Positions 1-12,310 of a DNA stretch of 30,645 nucleotides are shown piece after piece (position 1 is the first letter of the stretch; each line of letters begins with the position of its first letter). The stretch comes from Haplosporangium gracile. Lineage: Eukaryota > Mortierellomycota > Mortierellomycetes > Mortierellales > Mortierellaceae. The DNA lies in assembly GCA_015499985.1 (NCBI GenBank), contig JAAAUF010000498.1, forward strand, positions 1 through 30,645, given 5' to 3'. Below the pieces are notes generated by a model, which made no database searches, was not told the origin of the DNA, and saw only the letters and a list, made by a program, of their open reading frames with translations. The position numbers and the translations under genes were made by a program.

Positions 1-31
1 CCCCCCCACTTAGAAGAAAAAGATAAAAAAG

Positions 32-2384
32 CTAAAGGGGAACGACAGAGCCGTTGTTGCGGGCGAGGATGATGTTGTTGACGGAATCCATGATGTTTCG
101 GAGGAGGTTGGTGTCGGTGGCATCGGTGTAGTGGATATAAACCTCCTTGTGCTCGCTCCGATTCAACCGCATAAACCGCGACCGGAAAAAATCTATCGCC
201 TCATCATAATCTCCTTCTAGGCTTTTTTTTCAGGGACATAAGAATAAGAAGAAAGATAAAAAGAGAAATGAAAGATGATAAGATTTATGAAGAAGAGGTT
301 TGAGTTAGTGTAAATGTTCGTGCACTATCGCGAGACCTAGCAACAGCATTAGGCTCATGGATGAATGTCTTCATATGTGATTTTCTTACCAGAGTAGTCG
401 GGAAAGTAGTCGCGGATGGGCGAGTGCTGGATCTTTGTTCGAAAGATATCGGTTTTGTTCATGAACATGATCATTGATGTGTCGATGAACCAGTGCGAGT
501 TGCATACCTGGTCGAAAAGCATCAATGCCTCCTCCATTTGATTCTAATTACGTTCCACAGTCAAACACAATCCCCAGGCAATAGACAAACAAAAGAAAAT
601 CAATATCGAGCAAGTAATTGAACATTAGTCATTGGAATTGGAGAGAAGGCAAGGGTATGTGTTTGTTTGTACAGATGGATCATATTCTTGTTTTTTTGTT
701 GCAAAATATCCGAGTGGCGCTACATGACTGCAGAAGGATACAAAAAAAACGGAATGCAAAACAGCAACAACAATGCAAAGCACAAGCACAAGCAATCTAT
801 AAAACCGCAGAAATGAGATCCACGTCTCAGATGCATGGTTTACGTTGATGGAAAACCGAAACGGTGGAAGAAAGACAGGGGAGGGAAGAAGAGGGAGAAC
901 TTACAGAATCTTTGTCCTCGACTAGACATTGATCGTATCCACTGATGGCGACCAGGAATAGAACCGCCGTCACCGCTTCGAAACAATGGATCCATTTCTT
1001 GCGCTCTGACCGTTGACCTCCCACATCGAACATCCTAATGTAGTGTCATATCATGTAATATGCACAGAAGGAAAGCAAGAATACATTCCCCGTCGATAGA
1101 GGAGAGTGTGATAGGGAAAGGGATGGAAACACGGAGTTTTGCGTAAGCGTTAGGAACGGCATGCATTTTTGTACCTTTACGCCAATAATAGCTCATTAAC
1201 GCCCTTTGTAGCTGGGAAAAAAATAAAATACAACAGCCAGCTTCAAAAGTTGTGATGAGAGTATGATAAGGACGAAGAGCCGAAAGAGAAGTACGGCCTG
1301 TACCTGTAGGTAAGCTTGCCCATGTGAAAGGCTGTTTCTGTGATCCCTGTGGACTTGACTCGACACCGAAGGATATCGGCGTCTGACGGTACGTAGTCCA
1401 TCTCGTATATCCGATCTACCGCATCGAAGAAGCTATTAAATTGGAATAGGCACGGTTAGTCTCAGTTATCTATGGAAATAATTTAGGCGTTCAAGGAAAC
1501 TAGAGAATAATAAGCTAGCAGCTCTTTGAGCAAATGAGTAGGAAGAGAGGACATACTATTTTACATTATCAGCTAGGGCATAGGTGTGCCCTAACCGGTA
1601 AACCTGCTGGACCGAGGGGTCACTCCATAGTGATCCAATCGCCTCTCTGTACTTTGGAGGGAAGGCGGTTCCATGACCTAATCGAGGTGCCTGTGCAAAC
1701 ACCGGCAGGTGTTTCTATCATTATCGTGATTGTTTTTTTTGTTAGGTAATAAGATCGAAGGAGGAACGCAAGAGGTGAGCAATGATGAGCTAGTTTTCCA
1801 TGATGACCAAAGCTAGACAACGCGTAAGGAAATGCACTTTTTTTCCCTTCTCGTATTCTTTATCTCTGCTCGCATTCCGATAAGTTACCTCGTTGTGCCG
1901 ATAAGTCAACCCTACGTGACGCTCCTGCATCTCCATGAGGATGGACTTCATGGATGCGACCATATTAGAAAACACATATGTCCGGAAGACCTGTCGTTCT
2001 GACTCTGAGAACCCAGACGCGTGCATCAGCTTCATTTGCTTGATAATCGTTGTCTTTCCTGCCTCTCCCGCTCCTATTTAATTACCATGACCAGACGCAC
2101 ACGAGAGTCAGCATAAACAAACAAAAAATTAGAAGAGATGCCAGTTAAAGTATAAAACGCGTTGTTGTTTTCTGATCTAAGATCAGTGCGCACGCGACTA
2201 TTTTTCCTGTTTCAAGCGCGTCCATGTATTTAATGGGTGGGTCGCTAGACCAGAAAAAAGCGGGAATGTTGCACTTACCAAGAAGGAGGAGTTTTACTTC
2301 GAGTTTGCGTAGCCGACCATCGGCTTTGAGCACACCATCGATCTTTCTACTTTGTGCGTCTGCTGGATTAGAGACGCATGCACC
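32..2384 (-). CDS. Heterotrimeric G-protein alpha subunit
   Basis: GTP-binding alpha subunit that couples seven-helix receptors to effectors at the plasma membrane. Seven exons keep phase: 2279-2384, 1889-2073, 1557-1714, 1304-1432, 905-1034, 390-543, 32-216. With an initiator Met they give 349 residues, the usual length. The first residues after Met are G-A-C, so Gly2 and Cys4 fit N-myristoylation and palmitoylation. G1 loop is residues 37-45 (GAGEAGKTT), switch I is RVKSTGI with Arg175, switch II is DVGGQ 197-201 with catalytic Gln201, G4 is NKTD 266-269, and G5 is TDAT 319-322. The helical domain lies at about 60-165. The C-terminus ends SVVPL and lacks the Cys modified by pertussis toxin. 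Odd points: the G1 loop is usually GAGESGKST, and the G5 Cys is Asp. The start is uncertain: exon 2279-2384 opens with Gly2 right after an acceptor, so the ATG must lie upstream; ATG at 2627-2625 followed by GTTTGT is a candidate. Family assignment is secure. Confidence 0.93.
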
Positions 2385-2624
2385 CTATAATTAGTTAAAA
2401 ATCAAATAACGCAATCATCCACGCGATATGGGTAAAGACGGAGTCGAGATAGAGTTAGGAAAAAATACGGATGTATTGATCTGCAAGCATATCAACCCTC
2501 ACGAGATGTAAGAGGAAGAGAAGAGTGATGCCAGAAGCCTAAACAGTAAGTCAAGAAAAGTGAAGTACTAAGGCCGATCGATTCAAAGATACAAGGACTC
2601 TGAGAGAAAGTGGACTCCACAAAC

Positions 2625-2627
2625 CAT
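2625..2627 (-). other. Candidate start exon of the G-alpha gene
   Basis: The exon at 2384 begins with GGT GCA TGC (Gly-Ala-Cys) directly after a TTATAG acceptor with a TTAACTAAT branch site. The family begins Met-Gly-x-x-Ser/Cys, so the initiator ATG should sit at the very end of an upstream exon. The nearest ATG followed by GT on this strand is at 2627-2625, followed by GTTTGT, giving a 240-base intron. The donor is weak, so this is only a candidate. Confidence 0.35.
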
Positions 2628-2629
2628 CA

Positions 2630-5600
2630 CACACGCCCAACGCACAACGCACAAATCCATCAAGTCTCTCAAAAAGTGAGTAAGACTTGAGTATCCTCCC
2701 TATGGATAGGCGTCCGTCAGTCCATCAATGTCCGCCCAGTCTCCAATACTCTTTTCTCCACTCTGCATGACCCCTTTTAGCACATGTTACCACCCTGCTC
2801 CCTCTCTTGTTTGGCTACTAATATCTTGTTCGTTCACACCCATCACCGCATCTCTTTGCGCGCTTTTTTCAGCCGGATTGCAGGTGAATTTCTTTTTGGC
2901 TCTTTTTTTTTGTGTCCCATCATCCTATATAGGTCTGGATTGGAGGTCAGAAGAGAGAGGGAGATGGACATGGATGGAAGATCTTTTTGGCGGAGAGGAA
3001 CCGACCCGGTTCAGAACACAAACACAAAACACAAACACACGGACAGGACAGAAACAAGCGGGTGGGGGCACAGATGGATGGGGGCCAGGGCCAGGGCAGG
3101 GCAGACAAACTGGATCCCACAAGAAAGAAATAAACAAACCAAGGCATCTGACAACGCTTACGCATTACTGAATATAACCAATTCCAAAAATCCTTCCACG
3201 GACAGGGAGGCACACTTGTAGGGTTCTGTTTGTTGTTGAATGTGTATTTTCTCAATTGTCTCCGTCCCCTCTTTTACTTGTCCATTTTTTGTGCTCGCGT
3301 CGAATGGTATCGTTTTGACGTGTGAGTTTTTGAATATCCATTAAAGCGTGTCTGTGTTGCTGCTGGATTGCTAAAGCAAATGCAAACGCAATCGCAATCG
3401 CACGAATGAATGCCCATTGCTGCACGCGCACATTCAAACAGCACAAGCTGCAGACTAAAAAAAGGGGGTGAAGTGGGATGAACGAAGACGAGAATGGTTG
3501 GAGGCTAAAGGGAAAGAGTAAAAGACATGAGAGTTGCATTTGACAAAAACGATGGGATAGGGGGAAGGGGAAGGAGGTGAGGGAAGAATGGGTCAAGGGA
3601 CGAACAGACGGATGGACGGACGACTGCGTGGAAAGGGAGATAGAGAATACGTATTTGTGTATGTATGTATGTGGTGCTAGTGGCCCAAACGGCAAAAAAA
3701 AACAAAACAAGAAGAGGGTGCAAATTGAAAGATACCGCCCCAGTCAAATGTTTGTTATTTTTTTTTCTCGATTGAAGAATCGAAATAAAGGTGAGGTAGA
3801 GGAGGTACTTGCCATTGCTCAATTGTTTGTGTTGAAAGTGTGTGTGTGTGTGTGTGAGATCCAGAAAAAGAATAAAGAGTGAAAAGAGAGAAAGACTCAA
3901 AGGTTTGAATGAGGAGAGATGGGAATAAAGGAGGTGAATGAAAAGGAGAAAGACTAAAGGGCGTTGAGAGAGAAGATCCTGGAGAAAGAGAGGTCGACCA
4001 AGTAACGGTCTTCCAGGGACAGCAAAAGGAACGAAGAAGAAACAGAAGAGGAGAAAAAAGAAGAAGAGGGAAAGTAAACTGAGACAAAATTGATGATGTT
4101 GATGGATGACAAAAAAGAATAGAGGGTGAGAGCGAAGGGCGAAATTTATATTCAGGCACGATTCAGCCAGTGGCGGATGAGTTTAAAAAACCTTATCAGT
4201 TTTGAAGGTTTCTGTTTGTTTGTATGTTCTGTCTGGTTTGTTAACAACGGAAAAGGAATGGAGCGAAGGTGGATGTGCCAAAAAAAAAAAAAAAAAAAAA
4301 AGCGCGATCGTGAATGATGAATGGTGATGATGGAGAGAGGGAGAAAAGAAGAATGAGCTGGGAAATGGAGAACAAGAGGAGGAGAGAAGAGAACGGAAGA
4401 GGACAGAAGAACGACGTAGGCAAAGGTGGGGATAGAAAAGGGGACAATGCCAAAGAAGAAATAGAGAAGAGGGAGACGAAGAGAAAAAATATAATAAAAT
4501 CTAGGAAGAAAGAAAGGAGACAAGAAAAGAAATGGGGCAAATCAGCATAAATAACAAAAAACAGAATGGAGTCTATGGTGGTGAATAGTGGGGGGGATTA
4601 AACAACAAAGCTCAAAGCCCGTTGCGAAGAGGCGGAAAACAACACTAACACCAAACAGCTGTGATTGATCTCCTCACTTGTCTTTTTTCTTCTTCTTTGT
4701 TTATGCTCTCATCCGTCTGTCCCGTCTTGTCTTTTGTATGCCCTGTCAGTCAATCTGTTCTTTTGAATTGATCTAGTCCTGAGTCCAGTCAGACATTGAA
4801 AGAAAGTGCAAGAAAATTTCATTCAATTAACAAACACACACTCTTCTTGCTCTTTTGCTTCGTTCGCTCGTTCGCTCGTCCATCTCGTCTAAACCTACTA
4901 TTGCATTGCATGATAGTAATCAGCTCTTCTTACTCCCAAAACCCTCCAATCACCCCCATGTGGCGTCATGATAGCTTTTTCAATGCCAGAGAGGGGGGAA
5001 AAGAGGTTATTTTGCTGTCTGTGTGTAATACTGTCAGCAGTGTTTTTTCCTTGCAAAAAATTCCATTGCAACCAATGTGTCCGGCTCATCTCCCCCAACT
5101 GTTTGCACATCCTTCCTTGTTTCCTCCTCCCCATCGGCCTGATCCTGTTTCCCTTTCCTTTCCTTCATGCAAAACACTATCCAACAATCCGTTGGAGTGG
5201 GTCTCCATCTCGACACATTGGGGTTAGTACAAAAATTGACATGGCTCACTCTGTTTTTTTTATGCCTTCTTTTTTTTTTGTACGACAAGAAAAACAGACG
5301 CCAAAAAAGGTCAAAAAAGCGAGTGTCCGCTGACGACTTGATAATAGTCTGGTGGTGAAGAAACACGCACGCGATTATTGCATTGAACTGGAAGAAGATA
5401 AAAGATGGGATTACCGATTAAAAAGAAGACAAATATATATTAAACGATTTGTTAGTGCACATGCAGAAGAAGGCAGGTTAAGGCGTTTTAAAGGAAGACA
5501 GACAAATAGCTACCTCTAGCGAAGTACTTGACGAACGTCCAAGATCGCGATAAAAAAAAAAGGGCATGAGAGATACAAAAAAAAGGGTAAAGCATTATTC

Positions 5601-5900
5601 AGGTTTGATCCCCCTTCTAGCTTTTCTTTTTCACGTCTTACGCTTTTATATTGCTGGCCTAAAAACCACTCCTTGTACCCCTTGATCCTTCTCCCAAGTC
5701 TCGTCCGTTTGACCGTTTCCTTTTTTTTTGGCCGATGTGGATGGCGCCTAAAAATTAAAATTAATGGGCGGTTTACAAAAATGGCGCATTCAATGCAAGG
5801 AGAGAGGGAGTTGAGAGGCAGGTTGGCAGGTGGATATGGTGCTTGATCTGGTAGCATAGAGCGAAGCGCAACAAACAATAAAAAAGGCACCGGCCAGCCA
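2630..5900. other. Low-complexity spacer upstream of G-alpha, no gene seen
   Basis: No reading frame here looks like a protein. The long frames are runs of Ser/Phe/Leu/Pro or Lys/Glu/Arg that come from strand-biased composition: pyrimidine-rich patches at about 2740-2930 and 4670-5200, and a strongly purine-rich plus strand at about 3480-4550. Part of it probably serves as promoter and 5' untranslated region of the G-alpha gene, which reads leftward from here. No tRNA or other RNA gene was recognised. Confidence 0.6.
3480..4550. repeat. Purine-rich tract with simple repeats
   Basis: The plus strand is dominated by A and G for about 1 kb. It contains a (GT)n run at about 3838-3856, and a run of 22 A at 4280-4301. 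Frames translated from it are low complexity on both strands. It is best described as a degenerate GA tract, not as coding DNA. Confidence 0.75.
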
Positions 5901-5990
5901 ACCAACCAACCAACCGACATCAACAATCAACAAACAACTGAACAAACAAAGGAAAAACAAACAAACAAACAAAGACAAACAATCAAGCAC
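5895..5990. repeat. CCAA/CAAA-type microsatellite
   Basis: Several copies of CCAA are followed by interrupted AAAC/CAAA units. No protein-like frame crosses it. It lies in the spacer between the G-alpha and ICT1-like genes. Confidence 0.8.
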
Positions 5991-7788
5991 CAGCAGAGAT
6001 GAGAGCTCCGGAACGGCGCCGGGAAGGAGAAGACTCAGAAAAGAGAGGAGACACAAAGTTCATGCACGCACATCCCAATCCCTATTCTCAACATCATCAT
6101 CTCTCTTCCGCTCATGGTGGGTCAAAGGGTGACGGAGATCAAAACACACTGTAACTATTCTCGGCCATCTCTTCATTTTCTCGTCTTTTCTTTTCTCCTC
6201 TATCTATTTCTCATGAGGTGTTGGTCCTGGGTCTGCGTCTGCTTCCGCAATCGTTCTCCTGTCTCCTCCTCATGTCCCCTTATTGTGGCCAAACTTATGG
6301 CCACCTGGGTCGCACAAAATAAAATAGTTCGACTTCCTGCACTTGAGCCGTTAGGGTACGATGTAGTGTACCTGTACACGCCTTGAATTCATGCAATGCA
6401 TGCCATTATTTATCATGGGCGTATGTATGCCTTTCCGACACCCCACTCCCCCCTGCCCATGTTCCAAAATGGCAACAGTCTACTTTGCTTGCACCACATA
6501 TGTCTGTTGTAATATGCGACATGGCAGCAGAATCTTCTGCCTTGTGTATTTTATTTGTCATATGCAAAGAATCAACGTCCTCCCAGTGTTGGTTCTGTGG
6601 TCTTTGATTTGGTTAGCTTTTACTTCAGTTCAAATTCAGTGTTGAAGCATATGTAAAAGTGGTCCAAACCCTTCTCTCCTCCTCGTTTGTGTATGAATAA
6701 GGTTAAGCGCAAGTGTTGCTTGCTTTGTTTTGATGCGGGAGGTGGACATATTCTAATGAAAAACTAAACTCTAACGCCTGTCGTCATCCCGCATGGTGTT
6801 GAAACAGGGTCGCCGTTTTGGCAACTCAACAACAACGACAAAGGAAGGGTAGGAAAGGCAGCAAACGGGCGTACTATCTCATCGAGTAGTCCTCCTCCAT
6901 TCCCTTTTTTTTTCTATTCCATGGAAAGACATCCAACTAGCCAGAAAAATAAAAAGGTAAAGAGGCTCATCTTCAACGAAAGGCAATACACAACAACAAC
7001 AAGAGCCAGAAGAAAATAAACCAACCAATGAGGAAAGGTGCTAGAACCACTGAGCATGGTGCGTGTCATGTACATATATGTTGTCTCAAGGCGGGTGGAG
7101 GTGACGGAAGCCCAGCCGCTTGGCCTGGTCTCCCTTCCGAGTCTAACCCTAATCCCACTTCGCTTTGCTGCCCTTGCGTTTTATTAGTTCAGAAAAAGGG
7201 GGTTTGGTTATCAATTGACATTGACGAGAGCAAACAAAGGTAGCAAAGTAGCAAAGCAGAAGGGTCTTAGCCCCGATCAAGGAGACGATTGTGAACTTGA
7301 TGGGAAAACAACAGCCAACAATGGACCAACAAAAACCAAGGAAGGTGTGGAAGGATATGAGCGGACGTGATGTCAATAGAAACTTGGTTAGGACATGAAT
7401 TTATCGTTTTTCCTAGTTGGCTCTTCTCAGGAAAGTGATTTAGAAGGCCAAGAAGTTGACGACGGAAACGCTATGACCTTGAAGCCAAGTCCGATGTCAA
7501 AAAGGAAAGGGAATAAGAGGATAAAGCTAAGATAAGCTCAAGTTTTTCTGTCTTGTGAACACGGACGATGGTTTATTATGCAAAGAGAGGCAATAACAAA
7601 GAAAAAGAAAAAGAAAAAAACTGGGGTCAGGGCTCTACTAAAAGGTCATTGAGAAATGAAAAAGAAAAAGAAAGAAAAAAGGTGGAGAAGAAGCAAAAAA
7701 AAACGCATGAAAGCTAATAAAAATACATTGGAAAAAGTACGAAAGGTTACTGTCCTCTCCCTTCTCGTGATGAGGGGCTATATCACCT
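5991..7788. other. Intergenic stretch, no convincing gene
   Basis: Short frames on both strands have no recognisable motif and no coherent splice chain. The right end, next to 7789, should hold the 3' untranslated region of the ICT1-like gene. A-rich tracts occur at about 7600-7735. I see nothing else I can support. Confidence 0.5.
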
Positions 7789-9179
7789 CTAATCGTCTCT
7801 GCTGACGCGTCGACTAGACTTCTTCTGCGACTGGAACTGCTTGTTGACCTTGCGTCGGTTATTTCCTGCTTTTTTACTGCATAAAAGGTACATGAAATGT
7901 TAGCGGCGTGCAGGAAAAACGGGTTTGTCACAGAAAAAAAAAAAAAATAAGGCATACACACGACCAGAGAGTCTACTCTTGATTAACAATTTCTTTTTCC
8001 ACTTTCCCACAATTTCCAAGGAGTCATCAAGGGAATGGAGAATTGTAGTAGAATTGACTACATTTCCTCCTCGCATGTAACATATCCACCTTCAGAACCA
8101 GCCAAAACAAAAGTACACTCTTACGCCTCAAGTAGTACTTACATTCTCTCGAGTCTTTCCAAGGTCTCGGCGTCAGGCAACTTGGGGAGCTCGGCCATTT
8201 TGAGCAGGATCTCGTGCAATTTGTCCATGCAATCATCCAAATTAGCCATTTGTGTCCGTTTCCTGTCCGATGTTAAGACGTACTCTCCATTCTTATTAAC
8301 CCTGTTGGATTCCTAGAAGAAGTATCCAAGATAAATGAACATCCTTAATTAAATAATTGATGGGGCTCTGTTACCATGCGCCCCCACACTAAGGGATTTT
8401 TTGTTGTTGGAGGGGTTTGCATGAGCTGCATATTCATGCCTTGCATTGCATCTTGCAGAATGGGCGTCTTCTCGTCGTTCGTTGTCGACGTTCTTTTTAC
8501 CTGTGACTTTAACCGGTCGCGAATGTATTCTGGCAACCAAAGCGCGTCACCCACAATGAATCGCATATCCACCTTGGTATTCACTATTTCAGGTGGTAAG
8601 TAGTGCACCATAAAGATCAAATCCAAACCATCAGTACATCGTATATCTCTAGCAAAGTCCAACTTCGATTCAGAGCACAGAATTTCTTCGACCACTTCCT
8701 GGGAGTGGCCAGAATGAAATAAAGAACGAACCTTTGTTGACGTTCTGTCCACCGGGTCCACTGGCGCGGACGAAATTGAGAGTCAAGAGACCCTTAGGGA
8801 TCGACTCTTTCGTGAACCCTTTGACCCAGTTCTCGATCTTCTCGCGGTCTTTCAGCGTCATGCCGTTGTCGTCCCGGAACTCCTCGTCTAGTCCTGAATT
8901 ACTGTCGTTTGATTCTGCTGCAATACTCTCCTTGCGAGACGCAAATCCTCGTTGCTGAAGGTGTGATAGGGACCCAACGGTGCCTGGATAGCGAGTGAGC
9001 TGGCTCATGAAACTGGAGGTTCTAAAGTATTGTGTCCTGCAAACATCCTGGAGTCGACTGGTTTGAACTTGACCAATCCTGGTGACGCTCGACAACGTGT
9101 TTGACCATGATGCTGTTGAAACTCCTGCCCTAAGGGTGGTGGTCTGTCGAGTGAGTGCGCGCAAGAAAATTGATGCCAT
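7789..9179 (-). CDS. Mitochondrial ICT1/MRPL58-like peptidyl-tRNA hydrolase (RF-1 domain)
   Basis: GGQ-domain protein that hydrolyses peptidyl-tRNA on stalled mitochondrial ribosomes; in mammals ICT1 is built into the large subunit as mL62. Four exons keep phase: 8732-9179, 8501-8583, 8143-8312, 7789-7876, giving 262 residues. The GGQ motif is at residues 143-145 within GPGGQNVNK. The following VNTKVDMRF and VLTSDRKRTQ blocks are typical of the family, and the Lys/Arg-rich C-terminus (about 232-262) is the ribosome-binding tail. The first ~60 residues are rich in Ser, Thr and Arg with few acids, as in a mitochondrial targeting peptide. The ATG at 9179 was chosen because it opens MASIFLRAL; the frame extends only a few codons further. 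The first intron uses a GTTCGT donor inside the GTG codon after the GGQNVNK block. At about 262 residues it is longer than the human protein, mostly in the presequence. Confidence 0.9.
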
Positions 9180-9338
9180 TTGGTCCAATGGGATGGTTAA
9201 AGTTGATGCAGCTGTTGTTCATTCCTGATCTCGGAAAACAAACCTCGTGACTGTCGAAATATCATGGTTTCGAACTTTGCCCAAACGGTCCGTTGTTAAA
9301 AGAGGTTTTTTTATTACTTATGCGGGGAAAGAATGGAA

Positions 9339-12310
9339 TCAGTTCCGAGTCTTCTTGGACGCGCTTTCCTCAGGGTTGGACCCGGGTGCTGCCTCCGCCT
9401 TGCGCTTCAAACCGAACGCAACCTTCTCACGGTTAGGGGCATGTACTCCAGAGATCGACATTGTCGCCTGGGCATTTTGACTTGGGGCTGAGAATGAAGA
9501 GGGTTGGCTCTTGGATGGGGTTGCTGATGCTGTGCCTGATCCTGATCCTGAAGCAAGAGTCGAAATAGTGCCACCAACGGTGGATGAAGTCAGACTTGCA
9601 GGTACAGCGCTAGATTGGTGGAAAACAAGATAGAAAGAGAGTATTAGATCAATCTCCAAGCTGCGAAATAACAAAATTGCAACCTTCATACACACAAATG
9701 CAATAAAGAGCAATAAATGAGATACATACTTGCGATTTCCGACAGCGAGAACAATATGGGCGGATCCGGCAGCCTTTTGCCGCTCCTGGAAGGCTGAAGC
9801 CATGCCGAGAGGAGTGTCTGTACTGCTCATGCTCATCAATCGCCTCTCGTCCTCCAGCTTCTTCATGCGCTTCTCGGTCTTCATCTTGCCCGATGTCTTT
9901 CCGTGGAAAGCGTGACTAAGCTGACGGAAGGCCTCCTTGGTGTTCAAACGGTTACCGCTATCGTCAATGTACTCCAGCTTGATATCGGGCTGATAGTTCT
10001 TCATGCGGGCCTCGCGCTCGTCCAGCAACTGCTGCTCTCTCCGTTGGTTCTCGTACTCGCGATCCCTATCACGGTCACGAATAGAGTAGTTCTTATCCCT
10101 GACCTTCTCCTTGTCGCGGGCCTTTGCCTGAGCCATTTCCTTGGCCAGCCTGGCTTCCCGAAGTCGAGCATCAGCCAGCCACTTGGCACGCTCTGATTGT
10201 ATCTTGGATCTCTCTGCTTGCTCCGCGTTACCCACTTCGAGGGAGCCCTTTTGCTTCAGCAATGCGAGTGTCGATCCCAACCCTCTGCTGACCAATGGCT
10301 CTTCGGCAAGTACAGTCTCCTAGAGAAGTAAATTCAGATATAAGTTGTAAAAGTGATAGTACCACTAACGTTCAACAAAAACATATTGACGGAAACACCC
10401 AAAAATATCATAATGTACACAAAATGAAATATACATACAGGTTCAGCTTGTTCGCTCTCATTACTCTCCTTCATGGCGATGTCCTCGGCCTCCTCCGATT
10501 CTGCTCTCGTCCTTGATCTGAAGTTGTCTTCTTCTGCTTCCTCCTTGGTCTCTTCCATCACTGTGTCCTCCTGTGCCTTTTCCACAACGGCGGGAGACGA
10601 AGTAGACGCGGGCTCAGGACTATTTTCCCTGGTAGGCTGTGTTGGGCGAGCTGGGGCAATTTGGACTGCCGACGACGACGCAAGATTCGAAACGAACTCT
10701 GACACATCCGAAATAACCAGTCCTCCTCTCTCGCTGAGATCTTCTTCCATTTCCATGGCCTTGCTTTCCGCGACTAGAACATTGGGAAAAAATAAATAAA
10801 AAAGATATCGTTGATCAGCAAAACTGCCCAATGATATTGAGTATCCAGTTGTGTTCAAAAAAATGTATCATAGAAAATGACATAGATGCTTACGGTTTTT
10901 GGCAATCTGCTCGGGGGTCAGCTTCTTGATAGTCTTTTTCGTTGCGAGACGACGCGCCTTGGCCAGTGACGCCTGTAAATCCTCGTCATCGACAAAGTTC
11001 AGCTCAGAGATATCCACTGGCTCTTGCCTCTCGATTTCCATGGTATCGCCATTCTGATCGCTCTCTTCACCCCAGTTGTCGGCTTTTCTTGATCTCGACT
11101 TTTTCTTTTTCTAAACAATAACAGAAAGAGCGTTAGAGACTGCGCGTAAATACTCTTGTCAAACCACAAGCATGATTGATACATATTGATAAATACCTTT
11201 GATTTCTTGAATGTGATCTCGGCTTCATCCTTGGTATAGTAATCCTGGGCTTGTTGTGTTTCTATTTATAAAAGCACCAAAAGTAAACAAGGCAGCATCA
11301 GTAAAAAATGACGGTTGAGTCGAAAACATTGCATTGATGGCACGAAAAGTCTAGAACGACGATGCTTACTGTTATAGGTCAGGGCGATAGCAGACTCTTT
11401 GAGCTTTTGGTTCATGATCTCCTTGGCGGTCAATCCTCCATTGTCTGAACTGGTTCCTCCCAAGCCTCCTGCTCCACCGCGGTTGATTTTCCTGGCCTTG
11501 CCAATGACAAATCCATCGTTGCCCTGTTCAGTTCCCAAAACCTCATCGTACTGAGAGAGGAGGTTCTTCTTCTTTCCCGATGTGAACTCATCATCGTCGT
11601 AGGCTGAGTAGACAGGTCGGTTCTTCTTCTTCTTGTTCTCCAGGTTCTTTTCCAACCTTTGTTGTTCCGTCATCTGAATGTTGATCAGCTCATCTCCTTC
11701 CTCCTCGTTCTCTAAAATGGTGCTGTCCTTGAGTGTTAGAATTCGCTCCTCGCCCTCTGCAAAGTCGCTCATATCGTGTCCAACTCGAAGTCCAGCAAGC
11801 TGATCTTCATCGTATTCGGCCTGGTACGCCTCGTCAAGTTCTTGAAGTTCCTTCTCCCGTTTGGCTGCGGCGACGGCTTGACGCTCCTTCTCCTTCTTAC
11901 GCGATTTCATGGTCCATTTGTAGAGATCACCGTCGTCGTCGTCGTCACTGGCCTCGCCCAGTCCCTTTCCTGCCATGGTCTTGTTGAGTTCGAGTTTGTT
12001 CTTGGATTTTGCGATCCTGCTCTTGACCTTGTCCTCGTGTGCCTTCTTAGCCTCGTCCTCGCGGTGTCGCTTCATATTGTCCTCTGCTATCTGAGTAGAA
12101 CTCGTCTCCGGACCAACCTTCAGAGGTTTGAGACCCAGGCTCAAACGAATCCGGCTAATAAAGGAGGAAAGTAGAACAAAACCATGATAATTGAATGGGT
12201 TAGTGGCTGTTACCTCTTAGGAAAGTGCTGATCAATCAGTTGTTTGCATTAAAAAAACAAGTGCAGTGTGCGTACTTTGTCTCCTCAATGGAGGCCGATA
12301 TTTCCGACAT
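9339..12310 (-). CDS. SART1/Snu66 family U4/U6.U5 tri-snRNP protein
   Basis: Nuclear splicing factor that helps assemble the U4/U6.U5 tri-snRNP onto pre-spliceosomes. Seven exons keep phase: 12276-12310, 11370-12154, 11197-11261, 10894-11110, 10439-10773, 9730-10319, 9339-9609, giving 765 residues, close to the human protein (800). Residues about 7-22 form a HIND motif (IEETNRIRLSLGLKPL) known to bind the ubiquitin-like protein Hub1. The middle is charged and coiled-coil-like, with an acidic Asp run and a Lys-rich stretch. Near the C-terminus, KEAFRQLSHAFHGK and the SSTDTPLG block are the strongest family signatures. The last exon is Ser/Ala-rich and ends with a basic nuclear-localisation-like tail. 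The ATG at 12310 lies in a 35-base exon and restores the HIND motif only after splicing. It is convergent with no neighbour: its 3' end faces the 5' end of the ICT1-like gene only 159 bases away. Confidence 0.93.

Noticed and set aside
2728..3221. Two overlapping plus-strand frames of about 145 codons
   Set aside because: They overlap in different phases, have low-complexity composition and show no recognisable motif.
3252..4540. Long Ser/Phe/Leu/Pro-rich frames on the minus strand and Lys/Glu/Arg frames on the plus strand
   Set aside because: They come from the purine/pyrimidine strand bias and carry no domain or splice support.
8035..8316. 93-codon plus-strand frame
   Set aside because: It is antisense to the third exon of the ICT1-like gene, which has clear family motifs.
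11733..12174. Plus-strand frames rich in Arg or Val/Leu
   Set aside because: Antisense to the long second exon of SART1.
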